NCBI RefSeq assembly: GCF_002906155.1
Contig: NZ_MUJK01000005.1
Coordinates: 310,001-374,000, forward strand
From: Pseudomonas laurylsulfativorans
GTDB lineage: Bacteria > Pseudomonadota > Gammaproteobacteria > Pseudomonadales > Pseudomonadaceae
Reading direction: 5' to 3'
DNA: 64,000 nt
Shown here in pieces: positions 56,088 through 64,000 of this stretch. A model generated the notes under the pieces. That model made no database searches and was not told the DNA's origin. It was given only the letters and a program-made list of their open reading frames with translations. The position numbers were made by a program, and so were the translations under genes. Positions within the stretch are counted from its first letter, which is position 1. Each line of letters begins with the position of its first letter.

Positions 56088-57296
56088 TCAATGAGAGTGC
56101 TCAGCCGAGGCTTTACCCAGTTCCGATTTGAGAACGTAGCTGCCGGCAGCTGCGACCTGAACCCCGGACTCCAGCCCCTTGGTGATTTCCACTTGCCCGT
56201 CCGCTCGACTACCCAGCTCCACCGCCTGCGCCTTGAAGCCGTCGTCGGTGCGCACGAATACTGTAGGTTTGTCCTCGACCGTCTGAATCGCGGTTTCCGG
56301 CACGGCGACTCTGGCCTCACGGCTGTCGGTGGCTACTAGTGCGTTGACGAACAGGCCCGGACGCCACGCGCCTTGGGGGTTCTCCAGAGTCACGCGCACG
56401 GTGGCGGTACGCGTCTGCTCACCGAGCAAGCTGCCCACATAAGCCACGTTGCCAACGACCTCGGCGTTCAGCTCCGGGGCACTGATCGTCACGGGTTTGC
56501 CCACCTGCACCTTGGTCAAATCCTTGGGTGAAACGCCGAATGTCACCCAAACCCGGGAAAGATCCGAAAGGATGAACGCATTGCTGGTCACGTCGACCAC
56601 TTCTCCCGGCGTCAGGTGTTTTTCCACCACAACGCCGTCGAACGGAGCGCGCAGCTCATAGCGATTGCCGCCGGTGGCGACCACGCTGCCGCTGAGTACG
56701 CTGATTTTCTGTTGAGCGTTGTTCAGGGCGATTTCAGCTTCTTGCAGCGCCTGTCGAGCCTGGAGGAAATCCTGTTCAGCGGAAATCTTGCTTTCCCACA
56801 ACTGCTTCTCACGCTCGTAAGTGGTCCGTGCCAGTGTCAGACGCCGCTGCGCCGCGGCCTGTTCACTGCGCTGATCAGAAATCTGCTGACTGGAAATCAC
56901 TGCCAACAGCTGACCCTTTTTCACCGATTGCCCGAGATTGACCGACACTGACTCGACCACGCCGGGGACTCGAGGCACAACATGGGCCGTTCGGTCTTCG
57001 TCAAAACGCACTTCACCGGGGAATGGCAAACCGAGATTGATACTCTGCGCACCGGCTTCGATCAATTGAATACCTGCCGCAGTGATCTGCTCGTTGCTGA
57101 GGGTCAGATGTCCCTCTTCACCTGCAGCATGTTCACCCTCAGCTGCGGCGCCATTTTCGGCGTGTTCAGCATGCTCGGCATGTTCCGCCGCTTCATTGGC
57201 ATGCGCCTCGATGGACGAGTTACCCGTGCGAATCGAACCGATGCCAATACCCAGCGCCAAAGTTGCTACGGCGACAACGATCAGTTTTTTGTTCAT
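56088..57296 (-). CDS. czcB: CzcB-type membrane-fusion protein
   Basis: The periplasmic adaptor of the Czc pump, 402 residues, with an N-terminal anchor helix and a His/Glu-rich segment (EAAEHAEHAEHAENGAA) likely to bind zinc before the barrel domains. Lipoyl and hairpin parts include VPGVVESVSVNLGQSVKKGQ. The frame opens upstream to 57422, but GAGGAG five bases before ATG 57296 sets the start (MNKKLIVVAVA). Ends with HSH. Confidence 0.93.
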   Translation of the reverse strand: MNKKLIVVAVATLALGIGIGSIRTGNSSIEAHANEAAEHAEHAEHAENGAAAEGEHAAGEEGHLTLSNEQITAAGIQLIEAGAQSINLGLPFPGEVRFDEDRTAHVVPRVPGVVESVSVNLGQSVKKGQLLAVISSQQISDQRSEQAAAQRRLTLARTTYEREKQLWESKISAEQDFLQARQALQEAEIALNNAQQKISVLSGSVVATGGNRYELRAPFDGVVVEKHLTPGEVVDVTSNAFILSDLSRVWVTFGVSPKDLTKVQVGKPVTISAPELNAEVVGNVAYVGSLLGEQTRTATVRVTLENPQGAWRPGLFVNALVATDSREARVAVPETAIQTVEDKPTVFVRTDDGFKAQAVELGSRADGQVEITKGLESGVQVAAAGSYVLKSELGKASAEHSH

Positions 57297-57345
57297 GGAA
57301 ACTCCTCTGCGCCAAGCCATCACGCATTTCTGTGAAAGTTGAAAA

Positions 57346-58620
57346 TCAAGGGCTGACAGCGAGCGCGTCGAGATCGCCGAAAATGCGCTCAATCCGCACC
57401 CGCGCGTCTGTCGCCTCTGCAACCGCCTGGATGTATTGGGTGCGGGCGCTGATCAGGGTGCGTTGGGCATCGAGTACATCGAGGAAGCCAAACTTACCCA
57501 TCTCGAATCCTCGTGTAGCGCTGTCGACAGCGCTCTGCGCGGAGGGCAGGATGGTCTGGTGGAACGCCTTCACTTCACCATTCGCGGTCCGCCATTGCTC
57601 CAGGGCAGTCTGGGTTTCCGTGCGCAAACGCAGCTCGGTGGCATTGCGCAAGTCCCGCGCCTGATCTGCGCGTCGAGCGGCTGCCAGTACGTTGCCCTGA
57701 TTACGGTTGAATAATGGAATCGGCATCGACAGCCCGACTACGTTCACCCGCTCGCGCTCCGTCGCGTCGTACTGGCTGCCGATGCTTACGGTCAGGTCGG
57801 GAATTCGCTGTGCCTTCTCCAGCCCCAAAGAAGCCTCACGCTGATTGATCTGCAATTTGGCCAGGCGCATCTCGGCGGTCTCATTCAGGCGTTCAAGTAA
57901 CTTTGTCGACGGCACGGCGAGCGTTGATTGTCGGGCAACCTGCACATCGACCGAGACCGGCAAAGGGGCACCCATGACTTGAGCCAGTTGCTGATACGCA
58001 TTGGCCTGGTCGCGCTCGGCACGACTCTGTTCAAGCCGTACCTCAGACAATTGCACCTGCGCCCGCGTCCCTTCGACCGGCGAGGACTTGCCGGCTTGTA
58101 TACGCCCTTGGGCTACGCGCACACCTTGCTCGGCGAGTTGCAGAGACTGACGAGACAACTGCAACCGTTGCTGCGCTGTTTGAGCGCTGGAAAACGCTTG
58201 AACCACATCGGCACGCAACGCGTTGCGCTTGCGCTCCAGTTCGATCCCGGCAGCGTCCTGCGCGCGGCTGGCGACTTCGATACGCGCGCCGCGCTTGCCT
58301 CCCAGTTCAATCGGCTGGCTGAGCAGCACCGTAGTAGTGCGCGAGTCACGTCGGGTGTCTTCGGCCTCCAACGACACTGTGGGGTTGGGGATCAAACCAG
58401 CCTGTTTTCGGTCACCTTCGGCAATGCCGATGTCCCACTGCGCTGCTGCGAGATCGGGGTTTGCGGCGAGCGCCGTTTGCAGGGCCTGATCAAGGGTCAG
58501 TGTCGTTGACGAAGCAACCGCAAAACCAGGATTGGCCATTAAAAAAAAGCCTGTAGTACCCGCGATTCGCAATGCTTTTTTCAGGCGTAATCGCGCCGTC
58601 AGTTCTCTTGGACCGGGCAA
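57346..58620 (-). CDS. czcC: CzcC-type outer-membrane efflux channel
   Basis: The outer-membrane factor of the Czc pump, about 424 residues, with signal peptide (RLRLKKALRIAGTTGFFLMA) and TolC-type repeats (LTLDQALQTALAANPDLAAA; PIELGGKRGARIEVA). The frame is open from GTG 58662, but that codon has no ribosome site, whereas AAAGGAAG lies seven bases before TTG 58620; this start is a judgement. It is the first gene of czcCBA and diverges from czcR across a 430-base control region. Confidence 0.88.
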   Translation of the reverse strand: MPGPRELTARLRLKKALRIAGTTGFFLMANPGFAVASSTTLTLDQALQTALAANPDLAAAQWDIGIAEGDRKQAGLIPNPTVSLEAEDTRRDSRTTTVLLSQPIELGGKRGARIEVASRAQDAAGIELERKRNALRADVVQAFSSAQTAQQRLQLSRQSLQLAEQGVRVAQGRIQAGKSSPVEGTRAQVQLSEVRLEQSRAERDQANAYQQLAQVMGAPLPVSVDVQVARQSTLAVPSTKLLERLNETAEMRLAKLQINQREASLGLEKAQRIPDLTVSIGSQYDATERERVNVVGLSMPIPLFNRNQGNVLAAARRADQARDLRNATELRLRTETQTALEQWRTANGEVKAFHQTILPSAQSAVDSATRGFEMGKFGFLDVLDAQRTLISARTQYIQAVAEATDARVRIERIFGDLDALAVSP

Positions 58621-58699
58621 TTGAACACTTCCTTTAAAATAGAGAAATTTCGATACTGCCACGTTATGTTTTTGAACTTATCGACAAGGTGACTGGAAC

Positions 58700-58715
58700 A
58701 TTACAAATACGTTAT
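58700..58715. promoter_or_regulatory. Candidate CzcR/CopR operator B
   Basis: ATTACAAATACGTTAT, nearly identical to 52732-52747, lies 80 bases before the czcC start. TTACA recurs at 58722, giving two similarly oriented half-elements 21 bases apart, as expected for an OmpR-type regulator. Confidence 0.5.
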
Positions 58716-58861
58716 CCACTGTTACAGCAAGTTATTTTGATCTAGTATTCGAAACGCTCAAACCTACACAGCAACACCAAGAAACAAATACTCCATGCTT
58801 ATCCGCCGAACAGCACTAGCTGTGTTTCCGTTCTCATGAAATGAGGACGTGCAAGTCCCAA

Positions 58862-58886
58862 CCTCTGCGACAGGCTGTCGCAGAGG
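58862..58886. other. Strong hairpin in the czcC-czcR control region
   Basis: CCTCTGCGACA-GGC-TGTCGCAGAGG is a perfect 11-bp stem with a three-base loop. It is preceded by GGAC-GTGCAA-GTCC, a second small hairpin. There is no T tract, so a plain terminator is unlikely; a structured leader, a small RNA or a protein site are possible. Confidence 0.6.
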
Positions 58887-59003
58887 ACTGATTTAGAGCC
58901 TCCACTCAACCGTTTTCAGTTGACTCTGTAGCCGCTACAGCCTTTATTTTGTGTGAAATCAATCGTTGGCCCTACGTAATGAACAGCAGTAAATTCATTT
59001 AAC

Positions 59004-59018
59004 TGTTATTGAATAACA
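59004..59018. promoter_or_regulatory. Zur-like palindrome upstream of czcR
   Basis: TGTTATT-G-AATAACA is a perfect palindrome with the GTTA-N5-TAAC core of Zur operators 1 and 2 and differs from operator 2 at two symmetric positions plus the centre. It lies 79 bases before the czcR start. It may instead bind another regulator. Confidence 0.45.
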
Positions 59019-59096
59019 TTCGGAAGAACTTATAAAAATAACAATTTTCACGACTTCCTTAATTACTTACCCATTAAATAAAAGTGGTGATTGACC

Positions 59097-59771
59097 ATGC
59101 GAATCCTTGTCATCGAGGACGAGCTTAAAACTGCCGAGTATTTGCATCAGGGATTGACCGAGAGTGGTTATATTGTTGACCGTGCGACAACCGGTGCCGA
59201 TGGGCTGCATCTGGCCCAGCATCAGGTTTACGACCTGATCATTCTCGACGTTAACCTGCCGGAACTGGACGGCTGGGGCGTGCTGGAACAGCTGCGTCGC
59301 GCTCATTCCACCCGGGTCATGATGCTCACCGCGCGCGGGCGCTTGGCGGACAAAGTCCGCGGACTGGACATGGGTGCCGACGACTATCTGGTCAAGCCGT
59401 TCGAGTTCCCGGAATTGTTAGCCCGCGTGCGCACTCTAATGCGTCGCAGTGAAAACATTCCCGTGCCGCAAGTACTCAAGGTTGCCGACCTGGAGCTCGA
59501 CCCGGGCCGTCACCGGGCCTTCCGTGGCGAACAGCGCATCGACCTGACCACCAAAGAATTTGCCCTACTACATCTGCTAATGCGCCACTCCGGCGAGGTA
59601 TTGACCCGGACCCAGATTATTTCGCTGGTGTGGGATATGAACTTCGACTGCGACACCAATGTGGTCGAGGTTTCCATCCGCCGCCTGCGGGCGAAGATCG
59701 ACGACCCGTTCGACAGCAAGCTGATCCACACCCTTCGCGGTGTCGGCTACGTACTGGAGTCACGGACATGA
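59097..59771 (+). CDS. czcR: CzcR-type heavy-metal response regulator
   Basis: An OmpR-family response regulator of 224 residues, with phospho-acceptor D51 in LIILDVNLPELDGWG, conserved K in YLVKPFEFPELLARV and a C-terminal winged helix (VVEVSIRRLRAKIDD). It would activate czcCBA on zinc or cadmium. TTG 59091 is open, but MRILVIED at 59097 is the family start. It overlaps czcS by four bases. Confidence 0.93.
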   Translation: MRILVIEDELKTAEYLHQGLTESGYIVDRATTGADGLHLAQHQVYDLIILDVNLPELDGWGVLEQLRRAHSTRVMMLTARGRLADKVRGLDMGADDYLVKPFEFPELLARVRTLMRRSENIPVPQVLKVADLELDPGRHRAFRGEQRIDLTTKEFALLHLLMRHSGEVLTRTQIISLVWDMNFDCDTNVVEVSIRRLRAKIDDPFDSKLIHTLRGVGYVLESRT

Positions 59772-61162
59772 AGCCAGCCAGTCTTTCGCTGCGCCTTGGT
59801 TTGACAGTCAGTCTTCTGGGGGCATTGCTGGTGGTGTTCCTGGCGGTATTGGCTTACTTCGCCCTGACTCATCAACTGAACGCGCTATCTAGGGACAACC
59901 TGGAAAAGAAAATGGAGCAGGTGGAACATAGCCTGGCGTTGTACGCCAATGTCGCTGAAATCAGCGGAAAACCGCATATCCTGCTCGATCAGGTCATGGG
60001 ACATGACAACCTGACGCTCAGCATTTATGACCAGAACAATCTTCGTACACCGCTGCTTAAGTCCGGCTCAGGCATGGTCGATCCGCGCCCGGAACTGAAA
60101 GCCGTGCGGGGTATCACCGAGCAACTGGTCTACTCCAGCAGCACCGACGTCGAGGGCACCAATTTTCTCACCGCCTCGAAGCTGATCCGCGTCAAGGACG
60201 GTACCCCCGTGCCGGTGCTGATATCGATCGACAACACCCACGATCAAGCTTTGCTCAGCGCCTATCTGCGCTCGACACTGACTGCCTTGCCGCTGCTGTT
60301 GATCTTTATCGGCCTCACTGCTTGGTTTGCGGTACAGCGGGGCCTGATACCGTTGCGCGAGTTTCGAAAAGTGGCGGCAAGAGTGACCACGCAGGATCTC
60401 GAGCATCGGCTATCGGTGGTCAACATGCCCCAGGAACTCAGCGAATTGGCCCAAGGCATCAATTTCATGCTGCATCGCCTCGACGACGGCGTACAGCAAC
60501 TGTCGCAATTCTCCGACGACCTGGCTCATGAACTCCGCACGCCGATCAATAACCTGATGGGCAAGGCCCAAGTGACACTTTCCCGGGAGCGTTCGAGCGA
60601 GGAGTACAAAGACATTCTGGTGTCGTGCACCGAAGAATTGGAACGCGTCGCGCGGATAGTTTCCGACATGCTATTCCTCGCGCAGTCCAGCCAATCGACG
60701 GCGCACGCGCCTTTCGAATGGGTCAATCTTGAAGCCGAGGCGCAGAAAGTGGTCGAACTGTTTTCCCTACCGGCGCAGGACAAGGAGATCAAGCTGAGTG
60801 TGGTCGGCAACGCACGGGTGTCGGGCGACCGTTTGATGATTCAACGGGCGATCTCGAACCTGCTATCCAATGCCCTGCGCCACTGCCCACCTCGGAACAC
60901 CATTTCGTTGGTCATTGAGAGCGGTGCGAAACAGGTTTCACTGTTCGTCAGCAATCCTGGCGCGGGTATCGAGGCACAACACTTGCCACATCTGTTCGAC
61001 CGTTTCTACCGGGTCGACAGCAGCCGCACCCGTTCCCAAGGCAGTACCGGGCTGGGTCTCGCCATCGTGCGCTCGATCATGAGCTTGCACCAGGGTGATG
61101 CTCAGGTTGAAAGTCAACCTGGCGAGTTAACTGTGTTCAGGCTGGTTTTCCCCAAGAGCTAA
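59768..61162 (+). CDS. czcS: CzcS-type heavy-metal sensor histidine kinase
   Basis: A membrane sensor kinase of 464 residues with two membrane helices (about 10-33 and 165-190) around a periplasmic sensing domain, then HAMP, a phospho-His in FSDDLAHELRTPINN, and ATPase boxes (SNLLSNALRHCPP, GSTGLGLAIVRSIM). The heavy-metal sensor kinase family layout is clear. It partners CzcR. Confidence 0.93.
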   Translation: MKPASLSLRLGLTVSLLGALLVVFLAVLAYFALTHQLNALSRDNLEKKMEQVEHSLALYANVAEISGKPHILLDQVMGHDNLTLSIYDQNNLRTPLLKSGSGMVDPRPELKAVRGITEQLVYSSSTDVEGTNFLTASKLIRVKDGTPVPVLISIDNTHDQALLSAYLRSTLTALPLLLIFIGLTAWFAVQRGLIPLREFRKVAARVTTQDLEHRLSVVNMPQELSELAQGINFMLHRLDDGVQQLSQFSDDLAHELRTPINNLMGKAQVTLSRERSSEEYKDILVSCTEELERVARIVSDMLFLAQSSQSTAHAPFEWVNLEAEAQKVVELFSLPAQDKEIKLSVVGNARVSGDRLMIQRAISNLLSNALRHCPPRNTISLVIESGAKQVSLFVSNPGAGIEAQHLPHLFDRFYRVDSSRTRSQGSTGLGLAIVRSIMSLHQGDAQVESQPGELTVFRLVFPKS

Positions 61163-61173
61163 GCACCACGAAC

Positions 61174-61196
61174 AGCCCAATTGTTGCGATTGGGCT
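61174..61196 (+). terminator. Stem-loop after czcS
   Basis: AGCCCAAT-TGTTGCG-ATTGGGCT forms an 8-bp stem 12 bases after the czcS stop. The following T tract is weak. Confidence 0.55.
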
Positions 61197-61388
61197 ACTT
61201 CATGGGTCGACTTTTCGCACAGGCCATTAGCCTATTCGTTGAGTTGTTTGGGCACGCGTACATTTTTACGTACACCGGAAATAGGAGAGCTGAAGCTTCC
61301 GATTATTTCGAATGCCCAATTTCCACTTCAGACGGAAAAGACGTGCTCGATTGAGCACACCAACTGTTCAAATAGAAAGGGGGCTGCG

Positions 61389-61730
61389 TTAGTCGTCGCG
61401 CAGCAGTTCCTGTAGATCGGCAGAAAGCGGCATGACACTAAATGCACTGACACGTGCTCTGCCTGTGTTGCCGACTGGCACCCATATCCTGGAAAACAAT
61501 AACGCAGCAAAAATACGAGGAACCTGGCCCACAACCTCACGCCAATCCCTTGTCTGTAATCCCAGTTTCAACATGAGCCAATGCGATCTCGCATGAGCCA
61601 GAGGCATGCGTTGCGCGATGATATGAGCACGCTCCAACCAGAGATAAGCAGCCTGAACGTCGTTGTTCTTACGCGCGGCAGAAGCCTCAAGGAAGGCTTC
61701 ATTTATTGCAGTACGCAGAATCTCTTTCAT
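61389..61730 (-). CDS. DUF3703 family protein
   Basis: A 113-residue protein with the family core AAYLWLERAHIIAQRMPLAH, LGLQTRDWREVVGQVPRI and VPVGNTGRARVS. DUF3703 genes are often found in heavy-metal islands; function unknown. The frame is open to 61859, but GAGG seven bases before ATG 61730 and the usual family length support MKEILRTAIN. Confidence 0.82.
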   Translation of the reverse strand: MKEILRTAINEAFLEASAARKNNDVQAAYLWLERAHIIAQRMPLAHARSHWLMLKLGLQTRDWREVVGQVPRIFAALLFSRIWVPVGNTGRARVSAFSVMPLSADLQELLRDD

Positions 61731-61870
61731 CCCAACCTCGGACTTGGATCCGCTGTAATCGTAGCCGGCAGAATCAGCAAGGAGCCAATCTTCGACTTCG
61801 GCATATGCAGGCACGCGCAATGCCGAAGTGAAAAATCCATCGCTACGATTTAAAGACAACGCCTGACCAA

Positions 61871-62281
61871 TTAATCGAAGATGTCTCGTAGAAACGATTT
61901 TTTATGGTGGGGCTTCTGACCATGATGTCCGCCTTGATTCTGATGGCCACTCTGATGGCCGCTCTGATGGCCGCCATGATGTTCATCCCTCCAACCGCCA
62001 CTATTATGTCCACGCTGTTCTGTGTAGCTTTGGTCGCCACCATGCTGGTTGTACGCAGGTTGGACATACCCTGTCTGACCCGCTGGCGCCCTATCTGGCG
62101 TCGCAATTGGTGAATTCTGTGGGAGAAAACGACCAGCGTCCTGTTGCTGACTGCGCTCAATAATCTTGTCGAGCTCACCTCGATCAAGCCAAACACCACG
62201 GCATTGAGGGCAGTAATCGATTTCGATACTTTGACGTTCAGTCATTACCAACGCGATATCTTTGCAAATTGGACATTGCAT
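61871..62281 (-). CDS. TFIIB-type zinc-ribbon protein with His/Gly-rich tail
   Basis: A 136-residue protein. The N-terminal zinc ribbon has CPIC (3-6) and CPQC (24-27) and the family phrase GVWLDRGELDKII. The C-terminal 60 residues are a His/Gly/Gln repeat (GHQSGHQSGHQNQGGHHGQ) able to bind metal. It lies between DUF3703 and cadA on the same strand, 49 bases after cadA, so it may be made with CadA. A metal-buffering role is inferred. Confidence 0.85.
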   Translation of the reverse strand: MQCPICKDIALVMTERQSIEIDYCPQCRGVWLDRGELDKIIERSQQQDAGRFLPQNSPIATPDRAPAGQTGYVQPAYNQHGGDQSYTEQRGHNSGGWRDEHHGGHQSGHQSGHQNQGGHHGQKPHHKKSFLRDIFD

Positions 62282-62330
62282 AATCTTGATTCCTTCGTGC
62301 TAATCAGTAATCGAGGGCGCGGCAGTCATA

Positions 62331-64000
62331 TCACCTGCGCAGCAGCCGCAGCCCGTTGAATACGACGAGCAAGCTCGCCCCAACATCCGCAAAAACAGCC
62401 ATCCACAAGGTTGCGTGGCCAGATAATGCCAGCGCTAGAAAAACGAATTTGATGCCCAATGCCAATCCGATGTTCTGTTTTAGAACCGATGCGCATCGAT
62501 GACTTAAGCTTATGAAATCAGCGATCTTGCGCGGGTCATCATCCATGATGGCTACATCAGCGGTTTCAAGTGCGGTAGCGGTGCCTGCGGCTCCCATTGC
62601 AAAACCGATATCGGATTGTGCCAATGCAGGGGCGTCGTTCACGCCATCCCCAACCATGCCAACCGGGCCATATCGACGTTTGAGTTCAGCGACGGCGGTT
62701 TGTTTGTCTTCTGGCATGAGATTTCCGCGCGCATCCTTTATGCCCAATTTCCCGGCAATAGAGTTGGCGGTTGCCGGGTTATCACCCGTCAGCATTACCG
62801 GTACAACATTCATGGCATTCAAAGCGGCTACGGCAGCAAAGCTTTCAGCCCGTACGGTGTCAGCTACTGCGAAGATCGCTACTGGACCGTTGGCTGCGCA
62901 AAGTACGATTACAGTTTTTCCCGCGTTTTCCAGCAGCGACAATCGAGCCTCAAGCTCTGGGGAACATACGCCCAACTCTTCAACCAGGCGATGGTTACCC
63001 AGGTGCCAGGATTGGCCATTGATATTGCCTTTGACACCACGCCCGTTGAGTACACTGAAGTCCTCAACCGGCATAATCGCCCCCTCCGGCTGCTGCAATT
63101 TCCAGCCGCTGACCAAGGCCTTGGCTACGGGATGCGTACTATGCTCGTCCAGGCTTGCGGCGATCAGCAAAGCCTGCTCAATGGGCATATCTGTAAACGG
63201 CTCAACATCGGTCAGTACCGGCTTGCCCTGAGTCAAAGTACCGGTCTTGTCGAGTGCAACAACCTTCAGAAACCGGCCGCTTTCAAGATACGCACCACCC
63301 TTGATCAAGATGCCGTGCCTGGCTGCTGCTGTTAGCCCACTGACGACGGTAATCGGAGTTGAAACCACCAGAGCGCACGGGCAAGCAATGACTAACAGAA
63401 CCAGCGCCTGATAGAGCCACTCTCCCCAAGCTCCACCGATGAGGACAGGGCCCAGGACAGCTACCAGAACAGCGAGAACTACTACTGCGGGGGTGTAGTA
63501 ATGCGCGAATTGATCTACAAACCGCTGTGTAGGTGCCCGTTGAGACTGTGCGTCTTGAATCGCTGCTGCAATGCGCGCCAGGGTACTTTCCCCAGCTACT
63601 GCCGTGACGGTAGCTTCAACCACACCGTCCGTAACGATGGTGCCAGCGTAAAGCGGATCTCCAATCTCCTTATCAACCGGTAGGCTTTCGCCAGTAATCG
63701 GAGCCTGATCCAGTGCCGCACGTCCAGAATCTACCCGAGCATCCAGCGGCACGCGCGAACCTGTGCGAACCCGGATACGACTACCGAGCAATACGCTCGC
63801 TACTGGCAGTTCTTTCCAGCCACTTTCAGTCATGACCTCAGCGATTTCCGGCGCCAATGCAGTCAGCGACTTGATAGCGTTGCGCGCCCGCTCCAGAGAA
63901 AGTGCTTCGATGGCTTCTGCAATGGCGAACAGGAAAACCACCATTGAGGCTTCAGGCCATTTACCGATGACGAGGGCGCCTACGACAGCCAGCGACATCA
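62331..64000 (-). CDS. cadA: CadA-type zinc/cadmium/lead P1B ATPase (partial, runs off the window)
   Basis: The C-terminal part of a metal-exporting ATPase; at least 555 codons are visible and the N-terminus lies beyond 64000. Visible motifs are ITGESLPV, CPC in VIACPCALVVSTP, DKTGTLTQGKP with the phosphorylated Asp, HSTHPVAKAL and VGDGVNDAPALAQS. The CPC form with this context fits Zn/Cd/Pb export (CadA/ZntA). In P. aeruginosa, CadA is needed for timely czcCBA induction, which fits the neighbouring czc genes. No cadR is inside the window. Confidence 0.93.
   Translation of the reverse strand, partial: MSLAVVGALVIGKWPEASMVVFLFAIAEAIEALSLERARNAIKSLTALAPEIAEVMTESGWKELPVASVLLGSRIRVRTGSRVPLDARVDSGRAALDQAPITGESLPVDKEIGDPLYAGTIVTDGVVEATVTAVAGESTLARIAAAIQDAQSQRAPTQRFVDQFAHYYTPAVVVLAVLVAVLGPVLIGGAWGEWLYQALVLLVIACPCALVVSTPITVVSGLTAAARHGILIKGGAYLESGRFLKVVALDKTGTLTQGKPVLTDVEPFTDMPIEQALLIAASLDEHSTHPVAKALVSGWKLQQPEGAIMPVEDFSVLNGRGVKGNINGQSWHLGNHRLVEELGVCSPELEARLSLLENAGKTVIVLCAANGPVAIFAVADTVRAESFAAVAALNAMNVVPVMLTGDNPATANSIAGKLGIKDARGNLMPEDKQTAVAELKRRYGPVGMVGDGVNDAPALAQSDIGFAMGAAGTATALETADVAIMDDDPRKIADFISLSHRCASVLKQNIGLALGIKFVFLALALSGHATLWMAVFADVGASLLVVFNGLRLLRR

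Larger units (their letters stand above)
58663..59096. other. Divergent control region between czcC and czcR
   Basis: About 430 bases containing three notable elements given separately: the 16-bp operator candidate (58700), a strong hairpin (58862) and a Zur-like palindrome (59004). AT-rich promoter-like sequence lies at 58955-59090. No gene seen. Confidence 0.6.

Noticed and set aside
1..64000. CRISPR arrays, rRNA and tRNA genes
   Set aside because: None seen; the only regularly repeated elements are REP pairs and the 21-bp repeat.

Overview
The window looks like a chromosomal segment of a fluorescent-group Pseudomonas. The protein families, the high-GC codon use, the TGTTATA-n-TATAACA Zur-type boxes and the paired REP elements all fit that group. 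No rRNA, tRNA or CRISPR array was seen. Identifications come from reading translated sequence and remembered family features, not from database searches.

Region 1 (1-8.2 kb) is a zinc-starvation cluster. A COG0523 GTPase and a small secreted protein diverge from one Zur-type box. A remnant of amiA and folE2 diverge from a second, perfectly palindromic box. folE2 leads a tightly packed operon: a zinc-type ABC importer (ATPase, permease, binding protein), a gamma-class carbonic anhydrase, a dihydroorotase paralogue and a threonyl-tRNA synthetase-like protein that has lost its whole catalytic core. The theme is zinc import plus stand-ins for zinc-dependent enzymes.

Region 2 (8.2-33.2 kb) is mostly core genome. 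It holds a DUF3617 protein, cardiolipin synthase, cyclopropane fatty acid synthase, lpd3, an Lrp/AsnC regulator, a LysE exporter, a TPR-like protein with a DUF3142 lipoprotein, a PPOX-ferredoxin reductase fusion, a GST, a LysR regulator and a four-gene membrane/efflux operon. Inside it, 11.7-17.7 kb carries an HmtA-like P-type ATPase behind three SPFH (HflK/HflC-like) proteins, one with a His-rich N-terminus. A third Zur-like palindrome lies just upstream of that operon.

Region 3 (33.3-50.4 kb) is accessory DNA: an MFS gene, a repeat-bearing intergenic stretch, a copper/silver cusFABC-type operon, and then a mosaic. The mosaic contains an orphan PD-(D/E)xK nuclease candidate, remnants of a transporter gene, an AT-rich orphan TniQ/TnsD-like gene, three DUF2384 (Xre/MbcA/ParS) antitoxin-like genes with no visible RES toxin, a small CxxC protein, a DUF6957-like protein and a truncated SRAP gene.

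Region 4 (50.5-64 kb) is a zinc/cadmium/copper response block: an OprD porin, two PtrA-like small periplasmic proteins, czcCBA diverging from czcRS, DUF3703, a zinc-ribbon protein and the C-terminal part of a CadA ATPase that runs off the window. A Zur-like palindrome sits upstream of czcR, and a shared 16-bp candidate operator lies upstream of czcC and one ptrA-like gene. The window therefore holds both zinc-scarcity and zinc-excess programmes.
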